A DNA stretch of 58,583 nt from Brachybacterium massiliense (GCF_900184245.1 NZ_FXXB01000002.1:1-58583); one strand, 5' to 3'; counted from the stretch's first letter, positions 16,719 through 25,109 are shown. Program-made: numbers and translations. The notes: generated from the sequence alone by a model not told the origin.

Positions 16719-16733
16719 TCTACGACGTGTAGA
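16719..16733. promoter_or_regulatory. BlaI-type operator in the divergent promoter
   Basis: TCTAC-GACGT-GTAGA is a perfect dyad with 5-bp arms, 11 bases before the GTG of the DUF5134 gene and about 85 bases from the divergent repressor gene. A second, slightly degenerate copy precedes the ctaG/copD-copA operon, so one repressor may control the whole copper island. Confidence 0.6.
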
Positions 16734-16743
16734 GTTAAGTACT

Positions 16744-17376
16744 GTGATTGAGTCTCCCTGGTCCTTCGTGCTGACCGCCATCTTCCTCGCAACGGCCGTA
16801 CTTTGCGCACTGCACCTCGCTCAGAGCCGTCGTGTGCCCGCCGCAATGACCACCGAGTCCGTGCACGACTCCCACAATGGGCCGATAGCGACGGCAGTGC
16901 ACGTGAACCATCTCGTGATGAGCCTGGCGATGCTGCTGATGGTGTGGCGGCCAGTCGGCACGGCCGGGACGTGGATTCAGGTCGCCCTCTTCGCGCTCTT
17001 TGGTGTTGTGATGCTGCTCGGCCTCCCCACCGTCCACGCCGTGGGTGAGCGTGTCGCAGTGGTCAGCCACGTGATGCTCAACGCCGCGATGATCTGGATG
17101 CTGCTGGCGATGCCGCTGCTGATGGGCCACGACATGGGCGGGCCCGTCGATGCGCACGCCGGACACCACGGCGGCGGTACCGGAGACGAGATGGCGATGG
17201 AGATGACGCCGACTCCGGCCTGGGTCGAGGCCGTGAACTGGGGCGCCGTTGTTCTCAGCGCCGTGATCGCCGTGTGGTGGCTCGTGCGCCTTCTCCGCGA
17301 TCCGGCGCACCGCGCCCACTCAGCCTGCCACCTCCTCATGGCCGCGGGCATGGCGCTCATGCTCGCCCTCATGTGA
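16744..17376 (+). CDS. DUF5134-family membrane protein
   Basis: About 210 residues from GTG 16744; the ORF runs further upstream but through the operator. Roughly six hydrophobic helices with a His/Met-rich loop (GHDMGGPVDAHAGHHGG, then EMAMEMTPTP) that could bind copper. DUF5134 proteins are often found beside copper or PepSY genes in actinobacteria; their function is unknown. No Shine-Dalgarno is visible, which fits leaderless expression directly from the operator region. Confidence 0.75.
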   Translation: MIESPWSFVLTAIFLATAVLCALHLAQSRRVPAAMTTESVHDSHNGPIATAVHVNHLVMSLAMLLMVWRPVGTAGTWIQVALFALFGVVMLLGLPTVHAVGERVAVVSHVMLNAAMIWMLLAMPLLMGHDMGGPVDAHAGHHGGGTGDEMAMEMTPTPAWVEAVNWGAVVLSAVIAVWWLVRLLRDPAHRAHSACHLLMAAGMALMLALM

Positions 17377-17419
17377 GCCAGTCCCCGACGTCCTCACCTC
17401 GCTGTGAAAGGCTCGAACC

Positions 17420-18781
17420 ATGGCCACCCAGGCCCCGCCCCGCCCCACCGGAGGCAACACCTCCCGTCCGCGCCGACTGCGCGATGAGCTGCGAGAGCTC
17501 ACCCTCCGCCTGCATTTCTACGTGGGGCTCTTCATTGCCCCGTTCCTCCTCGTCGCCGCTGCGACCGGGATCCTCTACGCGCTGACCCCGCAGATCGAAC
17601 AGGTCGTCTACGACAAGGAACTCCATGCCAGCGCCCCGGCCGGAGCAGAGATGGTGCCGCTGGAGCATCAGATCGAGGCGGCGCAGAGCGAGGTCGCCGA
17701 CGGCACGATCACGCAGATCCGCCCGCCCAAGGATTCCGAGTCCACCACTCGTGTCACCTTCGATTCCCCCTCGGCTCGAGAGGATCGGCAGCTCACCGCG
17801 TTCGTCGACCCTTACACCGGGGAGGTCACCGGTGTGCTGAACACCTTCGGTGAGTGGTTGCCGCTGCGGACCTGGTTCGACGATCTCCACCGCAACCTCC
17901 ATCTCGGCGATGCCGGCCGCTGGTACAGCGAAGTCGCCGCCAGCTGGCTGTGGGTCCTCGCCCTCAGCGGACTCATCATCTGGGTCACCCGCAAGGTCCG
18001 CGCGCGTACAGCCCGCGCCTACCTCCTTCCCCAGCGGAAAGGACCGCAGCGCCAGCGCTCCATGAGCCTGCACGCCACCATCGGCGTCTGGGCCGCGATC
18101 GGGCTGTTCTTCCTCTCCGCCACCGGACTGACCTGGTCCCAGTTCGCGGGCGGCAACTTCAGCGCGCTGCGCCAGAGCCTGAGCTGGTCAACGCCCTACC
18201 TCTCCTCCGAGGCGGCGACCACCACCCCGCTCGCCGAAGCGGAGCTCCCTGCCACCGCGCAGAGCGTGCTCGACGTGGCCCATGCCGAGGGCCTGACGGA
18301 CCCGGTGGCGATCACTCCGAGCACCGACGGAGGGGCGTGGGTGGTCTCGCAGGTGCAGAGATCGTGGCCCTTGAAGCAGGACTCCGTGGCGATCGACCCC
18401 GCCTCAGGAACGGTCGTCGAGACCGTGCGTTTCGCCGACTGGCCCGCCGCCGGAAAGCTCGCCGAAGCCGGAATCTCCTTCCACATGGGCATCCTCTTCG
18501 GCTGGCCCAATCAGCTCCTACTCATCACTATCGCAGGGGCCGTCATCACGCTCATCGTCATCGGGTACCGCATGTGGTGGCGACGCCGCCCCAAGCCGCC
18601 GCGCACCGGCCTCCCTCGACCACTCGGCCGTCACGTCGACACCGCCGCGGCCTACGGCATCCTCATCGCGATCGCCGCAGTCGTCGGCCTCGCGCTCCCC
18701 CTGCTCGGAGTCACCCTCGTCGCCTTCGTCGCGCTGGACCTAGCCTGTCGGGTGCTGGGAACGCGCCGTAAGAGCGGCTGA
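17420..18781 (+). CDS. PepSY-associated membrane protein
   Basis: 453 residues with four membrane helices in the PepSY_TM pattern: LHFYVGLFIAPFLLVAAATGILYAL near residue 30, WLWVLALSGLIIWVTRK near residue 175, HATIGVWAAIGLFFLSATGLTW near residue 215 and a C-terminal set after residue 360. Extracytoplasmic PepSY-like segments lie between (EVADGTITQIRPP). Related proteins are annotated as iron-regulated or flavin/heme membrane reductases. It follows DUF5134 by 43 bases on the same strand, so it is probably in the same copper-responsive unit. Confidence 0.82.
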   Translation: MATQAPPRPTGGNTSRPRRLRDELRELTLRLHFYVGLFIAPFLLVAAATGILYALTPQIEQVVYDKELHASAPAGAEMVPLEHQIEAAQSEVADGTITQIRPPKDSESTTRVTFDSPSAREDRQLTAFVDPYTGEVTGVLNTFGEWLPLRTWFDDLHRNLHLGDAGRWYSEVAASWLWVLALSGLIIWVTRKVRARTARAYLLPQRKGPQRQRSMSLHATIGVWAAIGLFFLSATGLTWSQFAGGNFSALRQSLSWSTPYLSSEAATTTPLAEAELPATAQSVLDVAHAEGLTDPVAITPSTDGGAWVVSQVQRSWPLKQDSVAIDPASGTVVETVRFADWPAAGKLAEAGISFHMGILFGWPNQLLLITIAGAVITLIVIGYRMWWRRRPKPPRTGLPRPLGRHVDTAAAYGILIAIAAVVGLALPLLGVTLVAFVALDLACRVLGTRRKSG

Positions 18782-18808
18782 TGCGACACCTGCAACACAG
18801 CAACGGCC

Positions 18809-18831
18809 CCAACCTTCCAAGAGATGGTTGG
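18809..18831. terminator. Short bidirectional terminator candidate
   Basis: CCAACC and GGTTGG form a 6-bp stem with an 11-base loop between the convergent PepSY and enolase-family genes. Weak; no strong U-run. Confidence 0.35.
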
Positions 18832-18853
18832 AGCCGAGTCGCTGCGGCGAAGC

Positions 18854-20086
18854 TCACCAGTCGTGCATGGTGCCATCGGTGAGTCGGTTCACCGGCAGGT
18901 AAGCGGGCGAGTAGCCGTGGGCATCTCCGGCCTGGTCGTCGTACTCGACGCCGAGCCCCGGCACGTCGCCAGGGTGCAGGAGGCCATCGGCGAAGGTATA
19001 GCTCGTGTGGAACACCTCGAGCGTTGGGTCGCTGTGACGCATGTACTCCTGGATCCCGAAGTTGTGGATTGCAAGGCCCAGGTGCAGGGCAGCGGCCTGC
19101 CCGACCGGGGAGATGTCCGTGGGGCCGTGGAAGCCCGACTTGATCTGATAGAGCGACGCGAAGTCCATGATCTTCTTCAGGTGGGTGATGCCGCCGGTGT
19201 GCGTCACTGCGCTGCGCACATAGTCAATGAGCTGTTCGGTGATCAGCGTCTGGTAGTCCCAGATCGAGTTGAAGATCTCCCCGATCGCGAGCGGCTGGCT
19301 CGTCAGGTCGCGGACCCGCCGCAAGCTCTGCTGGTTCTCCGCCGGGGTGCAGTCCTCCAGCCAGAACAGGTCATAGGGCTCGAGGGCTCGCCCGAGCTGG
19401 CCAGCCTGGTTCGGCGTCATCCGGTGGTGGCCGTCATGGAGCAGAGGAAGCTCGGGACCGAACTCTCCGCGCACGGCCTCGAACACAGTCGGCAGATGCC
19501 GCATGTACGCGCGGGTGTCCCACTGTTCCTCCGTGGGCCGCGTGCCCGGGCGGGCCGGCTCGTAGTCGTAGCGGCCGGATCCGCTCGCACCGGCTGCCGA
19601 AACCCCGTACACCTGGCCAAGCCCCGGTACCGCGGTCTGAACCCGCACAGCCCGATACCCCTCGTCGAGGTGCTCACGGATCGAGTCAAAGATCTGAGGG
19701 ATCTCAGCGCCGGAGGCGTGACCGTAGGTGAGGAGCCCGCGACGGACGGCGCCGCCTAGGAGCTGATACACGGGAAGACCCGCGACCTTGCCCTTGATAT
19801 CCCACAGCGCCATATCGACGGCTGCGATCGAAGCCATCGTGACAGGTCCCCGGCGCCAGTACGCCCCGCGGTAGAGGTACTGCCACGTGCCTTCGATCGC
19901 CGCCGGATCGTGCCCGATCAGGATCGGCGCCACATGATCGCGAAGGTAGGACGCTACCGCGAGCTCGCGCCCGTTGAGGGTTGCGTCACCCAATCCCGTG
20001 GCCCCGTCCGATGTGGTGATCCGGACCGTCACAAAGTTCCGCCCGGGGTTCGTCAGGAGAACTTCGACGCTCTCGATCGTGCTCAC
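18854..20086 (-). CDS. manD: D-mannonate dehydratase / RspA-like enolase superfamily protein
   Basis: 410 residues, full length for the ManD (RspA) branch of the enolase superfamily. The N-terminal capping domain is followed by a barrel with ligand and catalytic signatures [59 protein letters not shown] and NFGIQEYM. ManD enzymes dehydrate D-mannonate (or D-gluconate) to 2-keto-3-deoxygluconate using Mg2+; several family members have low activity and unknown roles. It stands alone, convergent with the copper island, with an isolated perfect palindrome upstream. No sugar transporter or kinase neighbours are present. Confidence 0.87.
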   Translation of the reverse strand: MSTIESVEVLLTNPGRNFVTVRITTSDGATGLGDATLNGRELAVASYLRDHVAPILIGHDPAAIEGTWQYLYRGAYWRRGPVTMASIAAVDMALWDIKGKVAGLPVYQLLGGAVRRGLLTYGHASGAEIPQIFDSIREHLDEGYRAVRVQTAVPGLGQVYGVSAAGASGSGRYDYEPARPGTRPTEEQWDTRAYMRHLPTVFEAVRGEFGPELPLLHDGHHRMTPNQAGQLGRALEPYDLFWLEDCTPAENQQSLRRVRDLTSQPLAIGEIFNSIWDYQTLITEQLIDYVRSAVTHTGGITHLKKIMDFASLYQIKSGFHGPTDISPVGQAAALHLGLAIHNFGIQEYMRHSDPTLEVFHTSYTFADGLLHPGDVPGLGVEYDDQAGDAHGYSPAYLPVNRLTDGTMHDW

Positions 20087-20169
20087 AGTCCACTCGCTCT
20101 CTTCTCAAGGTCGCGCCACCTCTCAGGGGCGCACTCGAGATCTTGGAGCCGGAACTGCTGAGTTTCCAT

Positions 20170-20191
20170 TGATTGCACAGTCTTGCAATCA
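20170..20191. promoter_or_regulatory. Perfect palindrome upstream of manD
   Basis: TGATTGCA-N6-TGCAATCA is an exact 8-bp inverted repeat, 84 bases before the GTG of the manD-like gene. The form resembles operators of GntR or IclR-type sugar-acid regulators. No such regulator is in the window. Confidence 0.55.
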
Positions 20192-20344
20192 TCGCTCCGC
20201 GGGTGACGTTGCGTTGGGGTATACCTCAACCGGACACCCCTGGCCTGTAGCTCGGACGGTTACGGATAGGGTCCTCGGCGGCCATTTCCGGACACATCTG
20301 CTCACCTGCGCGTGTCGCCTACCCTTGTCGGACAGAATCGCCCT

Positions 20345-20935
20345 ATGCCCACCACGCAGCGCGTCTCCTACGTCCGAGTGTCCTCCGCCGGCCAGAACCT
20401 CGATCGGCAGCTCGAGGCCGTCGGCGCCGTCGACAAGACCTACCGCGAGTACCAGTCCGCCGCCACGGCCTCGGAGCGCCCGCAACTGCGGGAGGCCCTG
20501 GACTACGTGCGCGAGGGGGACACTCTCGTCGTCGCCTCGATCGACCGCCTCGCCCGCTCACTCCGGGACATGCTCGAGATCATGGAGGAGCTCGAGCAGA
20601 AGGGCGTCACGGTCGAGTTCGTCTCCCAGGGCCTCACGATCCGACCGGACGGGGGAGACCTCACCACCCGGCTCATCCTGCACATCATCACGGCCGTCGC
20701 CCAGTCCGAGCGCGAGATGATCCGAGAACGTCAGGCCGAGGGGATCGCCCTCGCGAAGCAGGTGCCCGGCAAGTACAAGGGGCGGTCGCGCAAGCTGTCG
20801 AGCGAGCAGATCAAGGAGCTGCGGACTCGAGCCCTCGATGGTGTCCCCAAAGCCCAACTGGCACGTGAGTACGGAATCAGCCGAACTACGCTGTACTCGT
20901 ACCTCGAGCAGCCAGCACTCCCGCTTGCGATGTAG
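20345..20935 (+). CDS. Serine recombinase of the resolvase/invertase family
   Basis: 196 residues. The N-terminal catalytic domain has SYVRVSSAGQNLDRQL (nucleophile Ser), ASIDRLARSLRDMLEIM and the conserved RPDGGDLTTRLILHIITAVAQSEREMIRERQAEGI helix region; the C-terminal HTH is AQLAREYGISRTTLYSYL. Length fits Tn3-type resolvases, which resolve plasmid multimers or cointegrates. The start is ATG 20345 because it begins the recombinase fold. The 250 bases upstream could hold a res site, but no clear set of paired half-sites was identified. Confidence 0.9.
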   Translation: MPTTQRVSYVRVSSAGQNLDRQLEAVGAVDKTYREYQSAATASERPQLREALDYVREGDTLVVASIDRLARSLRDMLEIMEELEQKGVTVEFVSQGLTIRPDGGDLTTRLILHIITAVAQSEREMIRERQAEGIALAKQVPGKYKGRSRKLSSEQIKELRTRALDGVPKAQLAREYGISRTTLYSYLEQPALPLAM

Positions 20936-21058
20936 GCGCTGCCGGCTCTTCCCTCAGAGTGCGCGGCGCGCGACGTCGACGCGAGCCTGAGTCGCTCGAG
21001 GCCCTCGAGCCGCGCAATCTCGAAGCAGATGTCGCACTGCCTGCCTAGGCTCCGCTTC

Positions 21059-21358
21059 ATGGCTGAGCGCATCACGGAGTTCGAGGGGCTGCAGGTGATC
21101 CCCCCGTTGTGCCGCACGCCCGAGGGGTGGGCGGAGGAGCGGCCGGCGGCGTGCGCCTGCGGCGAAGAGCGGTTCCTGATCGGATGGGCGGCCTGCGCGT
21201 GCCGCACCGACACTCTCGCTCCGGGGCACCGCACCTGGGAGTGCACCGCCTGTGGTCAGCGTGTCGCGCTGGGATGCCGGGGCAGCGCTGACCCGGGCCC
21301 GATGGAGGCGTACGGATGTGGCTCGGGTGGGCGAGGTGCCGGCCGGCGATCACCGTGA
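21059..21358 (+). CDS. Small Cys-rich (zinc-ribbon-like) protein
   Basis: 99 residues from MAERITEFEGLQ. It has CACGEERF, WAACACRT and WECTACGQRV, i.e. paired Cys motifs with the spacing of a zinc ribbon, then a Gly-rich tail. No named family is recognised. It directly precedes the nrdH leader, with 18 bases between its stop and the leader's first stem. Confidence 0.5.
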   Translation: MAERITEFEGLQVIPPLCRTPEGWAEERPAACACGEERFLIGWAACACRTDTLAPGHRTWECTACGQRVALGCRGSADPGPMEAYGCGSGGRGAGRRSP

Positions 21359-21376
21359 TCCCATCTCGGTTCCGCT

Positions 21377-21622
21377 GGGGGTGCTGGACCGGGGGATCTT
21401 GACGCACTGGCGGGGGAGGAGCACACCCGGCTCGCTCCGCTCGGCCGACGGTCCCCAACAAGATCCCGACGCGCTGCGCTTATTTCGCCGGGATCTTCTC
21501 GGGTCCTCGCCGGCTGCCCGGGCTCTCGCCTCCGGCTCAACCCTTCGGGGTGCACCACCCCCACCAGCGCATCCCCCGCTCCTTGTCAGCACCCCCCGAA
21601 CAGCGGAACGAAGGAGCACACC
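21377..21622 (+). promoter_or_regulatory. Type II structured 5' leader (copy A), nrdH
   Basis: About 245 bases, nearly identical to leaders at 51811 and 56683. An enclosing stem pairs GGGGGTGCTG (21377-21386) with CAGCACCCCC (21587-21596). Inside, CAAGATCCC (21459-21467) can pair either with GGGATCTTG (21393-21401) or, as AAGATCCCG, with CGGGATCTT (21489-21497), so two exclusive folds exist. The second fold frames a loop (GCGCTGCGCTTATTT) shared with type I leaders. GGAGCACACC at 21418 duplicates the ribosome-binding site at 21613-21622. Confidence 0.72.
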
Positions 21623-21844
21623 ATGAGCATCACCGTCTACACCAAGCCCCACTGCGTCCAGTGCGACGCCACCAAGCGAGCCCTCAACAAGTCCGGCATC
21701 GTCTACGACCTCGTCGACCTCACCGAGGACGAGCACGCCCTCCAGCAGGTCAAGGCTCTCGGGTACGCGCAGGCGCCGGTCGTCGTCACCAGCGACGACC
21801 ACTGGTCCGGGTACCGACCCGACAAGCTCAAGGAGCTCGTCTAA
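21623..21844 (+). CDS. nrdH: NrdH glutaredoxin-like electron donor
   Basis: 73 residues with the NrdH hallmarks: VYTKPHCVQCDATKRAL (CVQC redox site at Cys11 and Cys14), VDLTEDEHAL, GYAQAPVVV and the C-terminal DHWSGYRPDKL, which replaces the glutathione-binding features of true glutaredoxins. NrdH is reduced by thioredoxin reductase and reduces NrdE in class Ib/Ie systems. It is 14 kb away from nrdIF and behind a different control element, the type II leader. The ribosome-binding site AAGGAGCACACC is the one shared by the cassette genes at 51-58 kb. Confidence 0.93.
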   Translation: MSITVYTKPHCVQCDATKRALNKSGIVYDLVDLTEDEHALQQVKALGYAQAPVVVTSDDHWSGYRPDKLKELV

Positions 21845-21852
21845 CACTGCGG

Positions 21853-21877
21853 GCGGGAGGCAGCCCCTCCCTCCCGC
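21853..21877 (+). terminator. Terminator after nrdH
   Basis: GCGGGAGG (21853-21860) pairs with CCTCCCGC (21870-21877) with a 9-base loop, 8 bases after the nrdH stop. It touches the 9-nt repeat array that follows. Confidence 0.6.
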
Positions 21878-21919
21878 ACTGTTGCCACTAACTGCACCGC
21901 TTGCACTGTCTGCACTAGT
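21875..21919 (+). repeat. 9-nt repeat array upstream of ssb
   Basis: Five uninterrupted 9-nt units (consensus TGCACTNNN): CGCACTGTT, GCCACTAAC, TGCACCGCT, TGCACTGTC, TGCACTAGT. The same units, in the same phase, precede the parA-parB operon and other cassette genes. They end 38 bases before the ssb start, in promoter position. Confidence 0.8.
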
Positions 21920-21957
21920 CCGATAGGCTGGGGTCACCATCGACCAGGGAGGACAGC

Positions 21958-22389
21958 ATGGACCGCTTCGCCGCCTTCGAGGGGAACCTCGCCGCAGATC
22001 CCGAGCTCAAGGAGTTCGAGGACGGGAACGCCTCCGTGCGCTTCCGCCTCATCAACAACCCCACGCGCACTGACCGCCGCACCGGCGAGGTGGTCAAGGA
22101 GACGCCCCTCGGCCAGTCCTGTGTCGCCCGCGACCCGTTCGCACGGACCATCGCCGCCAACGCCGAGAAGGGCACCCGGCTCCTCGTCTGGGGTGCCCTC
22201 AAGGCCCGCGAGTACACCGACAGGGACGGCAACCGCCGCACCGCCGAGTACCTCGACGTCAAGGCGGTCGGCGAGTCCTGGCGGTTCCTCAAGTCGTCCC
22301 CCCAGGCCGCCGCGGCTCCCGCTCCCTCCGAGGAGGCCGCCCCGCCGTGGCCGGAGGCCGCGCAGCCCGGATCGGGCTCCGCCGGCTGA
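21958..22389 (+). CDS. ssb: Single-stranded DNA-binding protein
   Basis: 143 residues with an OB-fold: MDRFAAFEGNLAADPELKEF, VRFRLINNPTR, GTRLLVWGALKAREYTDRDGNRRTAEYLDVKAVG. The acidic C-terminal tail is diverged and ends GSGSAG in place of the DDDIPF-type tip, as in several plasmid SSBs. The ATG is preceded by AGGGAGGA. Plasmid SSBs protect the transferred strand during conjugation and support replication. A strong hairpin terminator follows. Confidence 0.88.
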   Translation: MDRFAAFEGNLAADPELKEFEDGNASVRFRLINNPTRTDRRTGEVVKETPLGQSCVARDPFARTIAANAEKGTRLLVWGALKAREYTDRDGNRRTAEYLDVKAVGESWRFLKSSPQAAAAPAPSEEAAPPWPEAAQPGSGSAG

Positions 22390-22399
22390 CCCCAGACCC

Positions 22400-22437
22400 A
22401 GAACGCCCCCGGCCCGTGCTCCGGTCGGGGGCGTTCT
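22400..22437. terminator. Bidirectional terminator between ssb and the HNH gene
   Basis: AGAACGCCCCCG (22400-22411) and CGGGGGCGTTCT (22426-22437) form a perfect 12-bp stem between two convergent genes. Confidence 0.85.
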
Positions 22438-22441
22438 GCTG

Positions 22442-22900
22442 TCACCACAGCGGGAGTTGATCCCGGTCGATCGGCCTAACACCATCCGCCATCACCCCAT
22501 CGATGTCGGCGCCCTCGCGCGCTGCGTCGCGCAGCTCCCGTGCGCGGCCGCGGGCGCCGCGCACGTCCCGTAGCGCGCTCCCGAGCCGGTGCCGGCGAGC
22601 TGCCCACTCCCGCCGGTTCTCGCCGCTCGTGCTCGCCGAGAGGTGGGCCGGGTTCTGGCACAGCGGGTTGTCGCAGTCCCCGTGGGCCACGACGGGCGGC
22701 AGCTCGGCTCCCGGGTGTGCGATCGACCAAGCGAAGCGGTGGGCGATCACCACCAGGCCGTCGCCGATCCAGAACCTGCCGTGGCCCCTGCCTGAGATCG
22801 CCCCGGTCCACAGCCAGCATCCACCCTCGATCCGGCGGACCTTCTCGAAGTACCGGTCCCGGATGGCTGGATCGGCCGCAGCCGCGACGATGTCGAGCAT
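22442..22900 (-). CDS. HNH endonuclease family protein
   Basis: About 152 residues from MLDIVAAAADP (GTG 22924 is an alternative start that would overlap the upstream gene). The zinc/HNH core is VVAHGDCDNPLCQNPAHLSASTSGENRREW, with Cys and His pairs and a His-Asn-His arrangement, preceded by GGCWLWTGAISGRGHGRFWIG typical of phage and plasmid HNH proteins. It is last in a four-gene minus-strand operon divergent from the relaxase, so a role in plasmid transfer or establishment is plausible but unproven. Confidence 0.75.
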   Translation of the reverse strand: MLDIVAAAADPAIRDRYFEKVRRIEGGCWLWTGAISGRGHGRFWIGDGLVVIAHRFAWSIAHPGAELPPVVAHGDCDNPLCQNPAHLSASTSGENRREWAARRHRLGSALRDVRGARGRARELRDAAREGADIDGVMADGVRPIDRDQLPLW

Positions 22901-22911
22901 GAGAGGACCCC

Positions 22912-23493
22912 TCACCGACTCCACTCGGCGGTGGCGAGGTCAACAGTGGCCTCGCCCTGCTCCTCACCGTCCTGGTACAGCATGCCGTGCAGCTCGGTGC
23001 CGTCCGCAGAGGTCGGCGACAGCTGTCGGTGCACGTCTCCGTCCAGCTGGATCATGACGCCCTCGCGGACAAGCGCCGCCGCTTCGGCCTCGGCCTGCTC
23101 GTCACTCAGCTTCTTCGCCGGCTTCTTCCCTTCCGTCCGCACCACACTTCGTGTCGAGATCCCCAGTCTCTCGCCGACCTCGCGCCGGTTGATCCCGAGC
23201 GCGAGCATCTCTCGCTGCAGCTCCTCGGCGCGCCGGCGCGCTTCTGCCGCGTCCTTCTCCGCCTGCTCGCGAGCCTCGGCGATTCTCGCCTCGGCCTGCT
23301 CCCGGATCTTCGCGACCTTCGCCTCGGTGGCGGCGTCGACGCCTTCGATCTCGAGCTGTGCCTCTTCGAACCGTTCCGCGATCCGCAGCAGCTTCTGCTC
23401 GCGCTCGAGGAACCGATTCGCGCGCTCTCGCGCCCGCTCGCGGGCCGCGGCCGCCTTCGTGCTCTTCCGTGCCACTCCTGCTGTCTCCTTCAC
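22912..23493 (-). CDS. Coiled-coil protein with C-terminal helix-turn-helix
   Basis: 193 residues. Residues about 20-95 are a highly charged Ala/Glu/Arg coiled coil (EAKVAKIREQAEARIAEARE). An HTH follows near residues 97-118 (ALGINRREVGERLGISTRSV), then a beta-rich tail with MIQLDGDVHRQL and ELHGMLYQDGEEQGEA. No named family recognised. It overlaps the upstream gene by 4 bases. The layout suggests a DNA-binding accessory (relaxosome-type) protein in the operon facing the oriT candidate. Confidence 0.6.
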   Translation of the reverse strand: MKETAGVARKSTKAAAARERARERANRFLEREQKLLRIAERFEEAQLEIEGVDAATEAKVAKIREQAEARIAEAREQAEKDAAEARRRAEELQREMLALGINRREVGERLGISTRSVVRTEGKKPAKKLSDEQAEAEAAALVREGVMIQLDGDVHRQLSPTSADGTELHGMLYQDGEEQGEATVDLATAEWSR

Positions 23494-24119
23494 ATCTTCC
23501 GAGTCGTGTGCTGTGCGCGGTTAGTCACCGCTTGCGCGCGGACGTTGGCCGGCGGCCCCTCCGCTTCCCTCGCTGCACTCGATCGCGCGACCGAACGCTC
23601 CGACCTCTTGGCGTTCTCGATCCGGCTGCTCACGCTCTCGAGACCAGATCCACGAGCTCGCTCGTGTCCCCTCACCAGACCCATGACCCTGCGCACCTCG
23701 CGCGAGACTTCGTTGTCGTGGTTCGTTCGCATCATCGCGTCGAGAGTCCCAGCGCCCCAGCGGCGCAGAATCAGGTCCATCCTCTCCGTCGCCGCCGCTC
23801 TGGCTGGCGACGTGTCCCAAGGGTGGGCCGTCAGCTCCTCTACGGCGCGGTACATTCCGTCCAGGGAGTCATCGAGATCAGGCTGCACCGCGCGGGTCGC
23901 CTCGTCTCCGGCGCGGCGAAGACGATCCGCGGCGCCGGCAGGAATCTGCGCACTCCTGCCCTCGCCATCGCGGCCCGGGGCGTGGACGCCGTTCGCTCGG
24001 GCCTCTTCCACGGCGCGCTCGAGTCCTCGCGCGATGTGGTCGTTGATCTTGATCACGCGCTGCGAGACGACGTCCTGTTCCCAGGGCACCTCTCGCCTCC
24101 ACGGAGCATCGCTTCCCAT
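23490..24119 (-). CDS. Hypothetical relaxosome-region protein
   Basis: 209 residues, mostly helical and charged; no recognised domain. WEQDVVSQRVIKINDHIARGLERAVEEARANG at the N-terminus could be an ribbon-helix-helix-like start, and the C-terminus is basic and low complexity. It overlaps the next gene by 4 bases and follows the 24146 gene by 26 bases, so it is in the same operon. Confidence 0.55.
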   Translation of the reverse strand: MGSDAPWRREVPWEQDVVSQRVIKINDHIARGLERAVEEARANGVHAPGRDGEGRSAQIPAGAADRLRRAGDEATRAVQPDLDDSLDGMYRAVEELTAHPWDTSPARAAATERMDLILRRWGAGTLDAMMRTNHDNEVSREVRRVMGLVRGHERARGSGLESVSSRIENAKRSERSVARSSAAREAEGPPANVRAQAVTNRAQHTTRKM

Positions 24120-24145
24120 CGTCTTCCCCTCTCATCGTTCTCGAC

Positions 24146-24709
24146 TTAGGTCAGCGCTCGGCCACCGCTAAAACGAATGTCCGGTGGTGGCTGGCGCGGG
24201 TTCTCGCGTTCGTAGAGGATCGCGCCGTCGACGCTCGTCCCGTATCGGCGCTGCGCGACCTCCCGCATCTCGCTCCTGATTGCCGCTCGGCTCCCCGGCG
24301 CGACTCCCGAGGCGTTGGCTGCGAGGCGCGCCCGCTCGAGATCGCTGGCGCTCGCGCGATCCCACCATCGAGGATCGCGAACCTGTGCGAGCGCCCTCTC
24401 GGCGCGGACGCGATCCGTTCGCTCCTGCACGCTCTCGAGCTCCCGTCGGTGCGGAGCATTGCCCGCCTTCGCGTTCGGCTTCCGACGAGTGCTGCGCTCG
24501 TCCTCTCTCAATTCATGAAGCGGGATCGCGCGCTGGCGTGCCGCAGTGCCGTGAGACTCAGCCTGCGCTGCTTGTGATCGACCAGGGTGCGGTCGAGCGC
24601 GGCGCACCGCTGCCGCTCTCTGACGAAGGCGGTCGACGTCGATCGCTCGTCTGGGCTGCTCGGGCCGTGTCTGCCGTCGGACTGGCTCATCCACTGTGGG
24701 GGTGCTCAT
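24146..24709 (-). CDS. Hypothetical basic protein, first gene of the oriT-flanking operon
   Basis: About 187 residues from MSTPTVDEPVRRQ, chosen because AGGAGG lies 6 bases upstream. Arg/Ala-rich and probably DNA-binding or disordered, with a more ordered end (DPRWWDRASASDLERARLAAN, YERENPRQPPPDIRF). No family recognised. Divergent from the relaxase gene across the candidate oriT. Confidence 0.55.
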   Translation of the reverse strand: MSTPTVDEPVRRQTRPEQPRRAIDVDRLRQRAAAVRRARPHPGRSQAAQAESHGTAARQRAIPLHELREDERSTRRKPNAKAGNAPHRRELESVQERTDRVRAERALAQVRDPRWWDRASASDLERARLAANASGVAPGSRAAIRSEMREVAQRRYGTSVDGAILYERENPRQPPPDIRFSGGRALT

Positions 24710-24812
24710 GAAGGCCTCCTGGCCCGAGTGTACTTGCGCACTCCCGCGCGCGCGAGGCCTCGACCGCACCAGTGTCGCCATGGATCTGCCGGCCCGCGCC
24801 GACGGCCCGGAT

Positions 24813-24885
24813 GAGTTGCGCTACTCCCTGTGGACTGCGGATGTCTCCTAACACCGTCCCCAGCCCACAGTCCACAGCGCAACTC
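24813..24885. other. Candidate origin of transfer (oriT)
   Basis: A large imperfect inverted repeat in the 400-base gap between the accessory operon and the relaxase: GAGTTGCGCT (24813-24822) and CTGTGGACTG (24828-24837) pair with AGCGCAACTC (24876-24885) and CAGTCCACAG (24868-24877). Smaller dyads follow (CCACAC-N3-GTGTGG near 24900; GCATGC repeats near 24925-24945). Position next to a MobF relaxase and long inverted repeats are typical of oriT; the nick site is not determined. Confidence 0.6.
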
Positions 24886-25109
24886 ACTGCTCATCGCTGA
24901 CCACACTACGTGTGGACAGCGAGCATGCACGGCATGCGCCGACGCTTTAGGTCCGATCGGCAGATCGAGCAAGCTCGATCCAGAGGACGCTTCGCGCCTC
25001 CCCGAGGCTCGCTTCGCTCACGGCCGATCAGGACCACAGCAACGTCACACCTCTTGCATTATGAATGTCCTCGGTGTCGCTGACGCGAAGTGCGGGCTAG
25101 TATCAGCGC

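Noticed and set aside
20248..20290. tRNA-like 5' segment (GGCCTGTAGCTC..GACGGTTA)
   Set aside because: It resembles the acceptor and D-arm start of a tRNA, but no anticodon arm, T-arm or matching 3' acceptor strand follows, so it is treated as chance.
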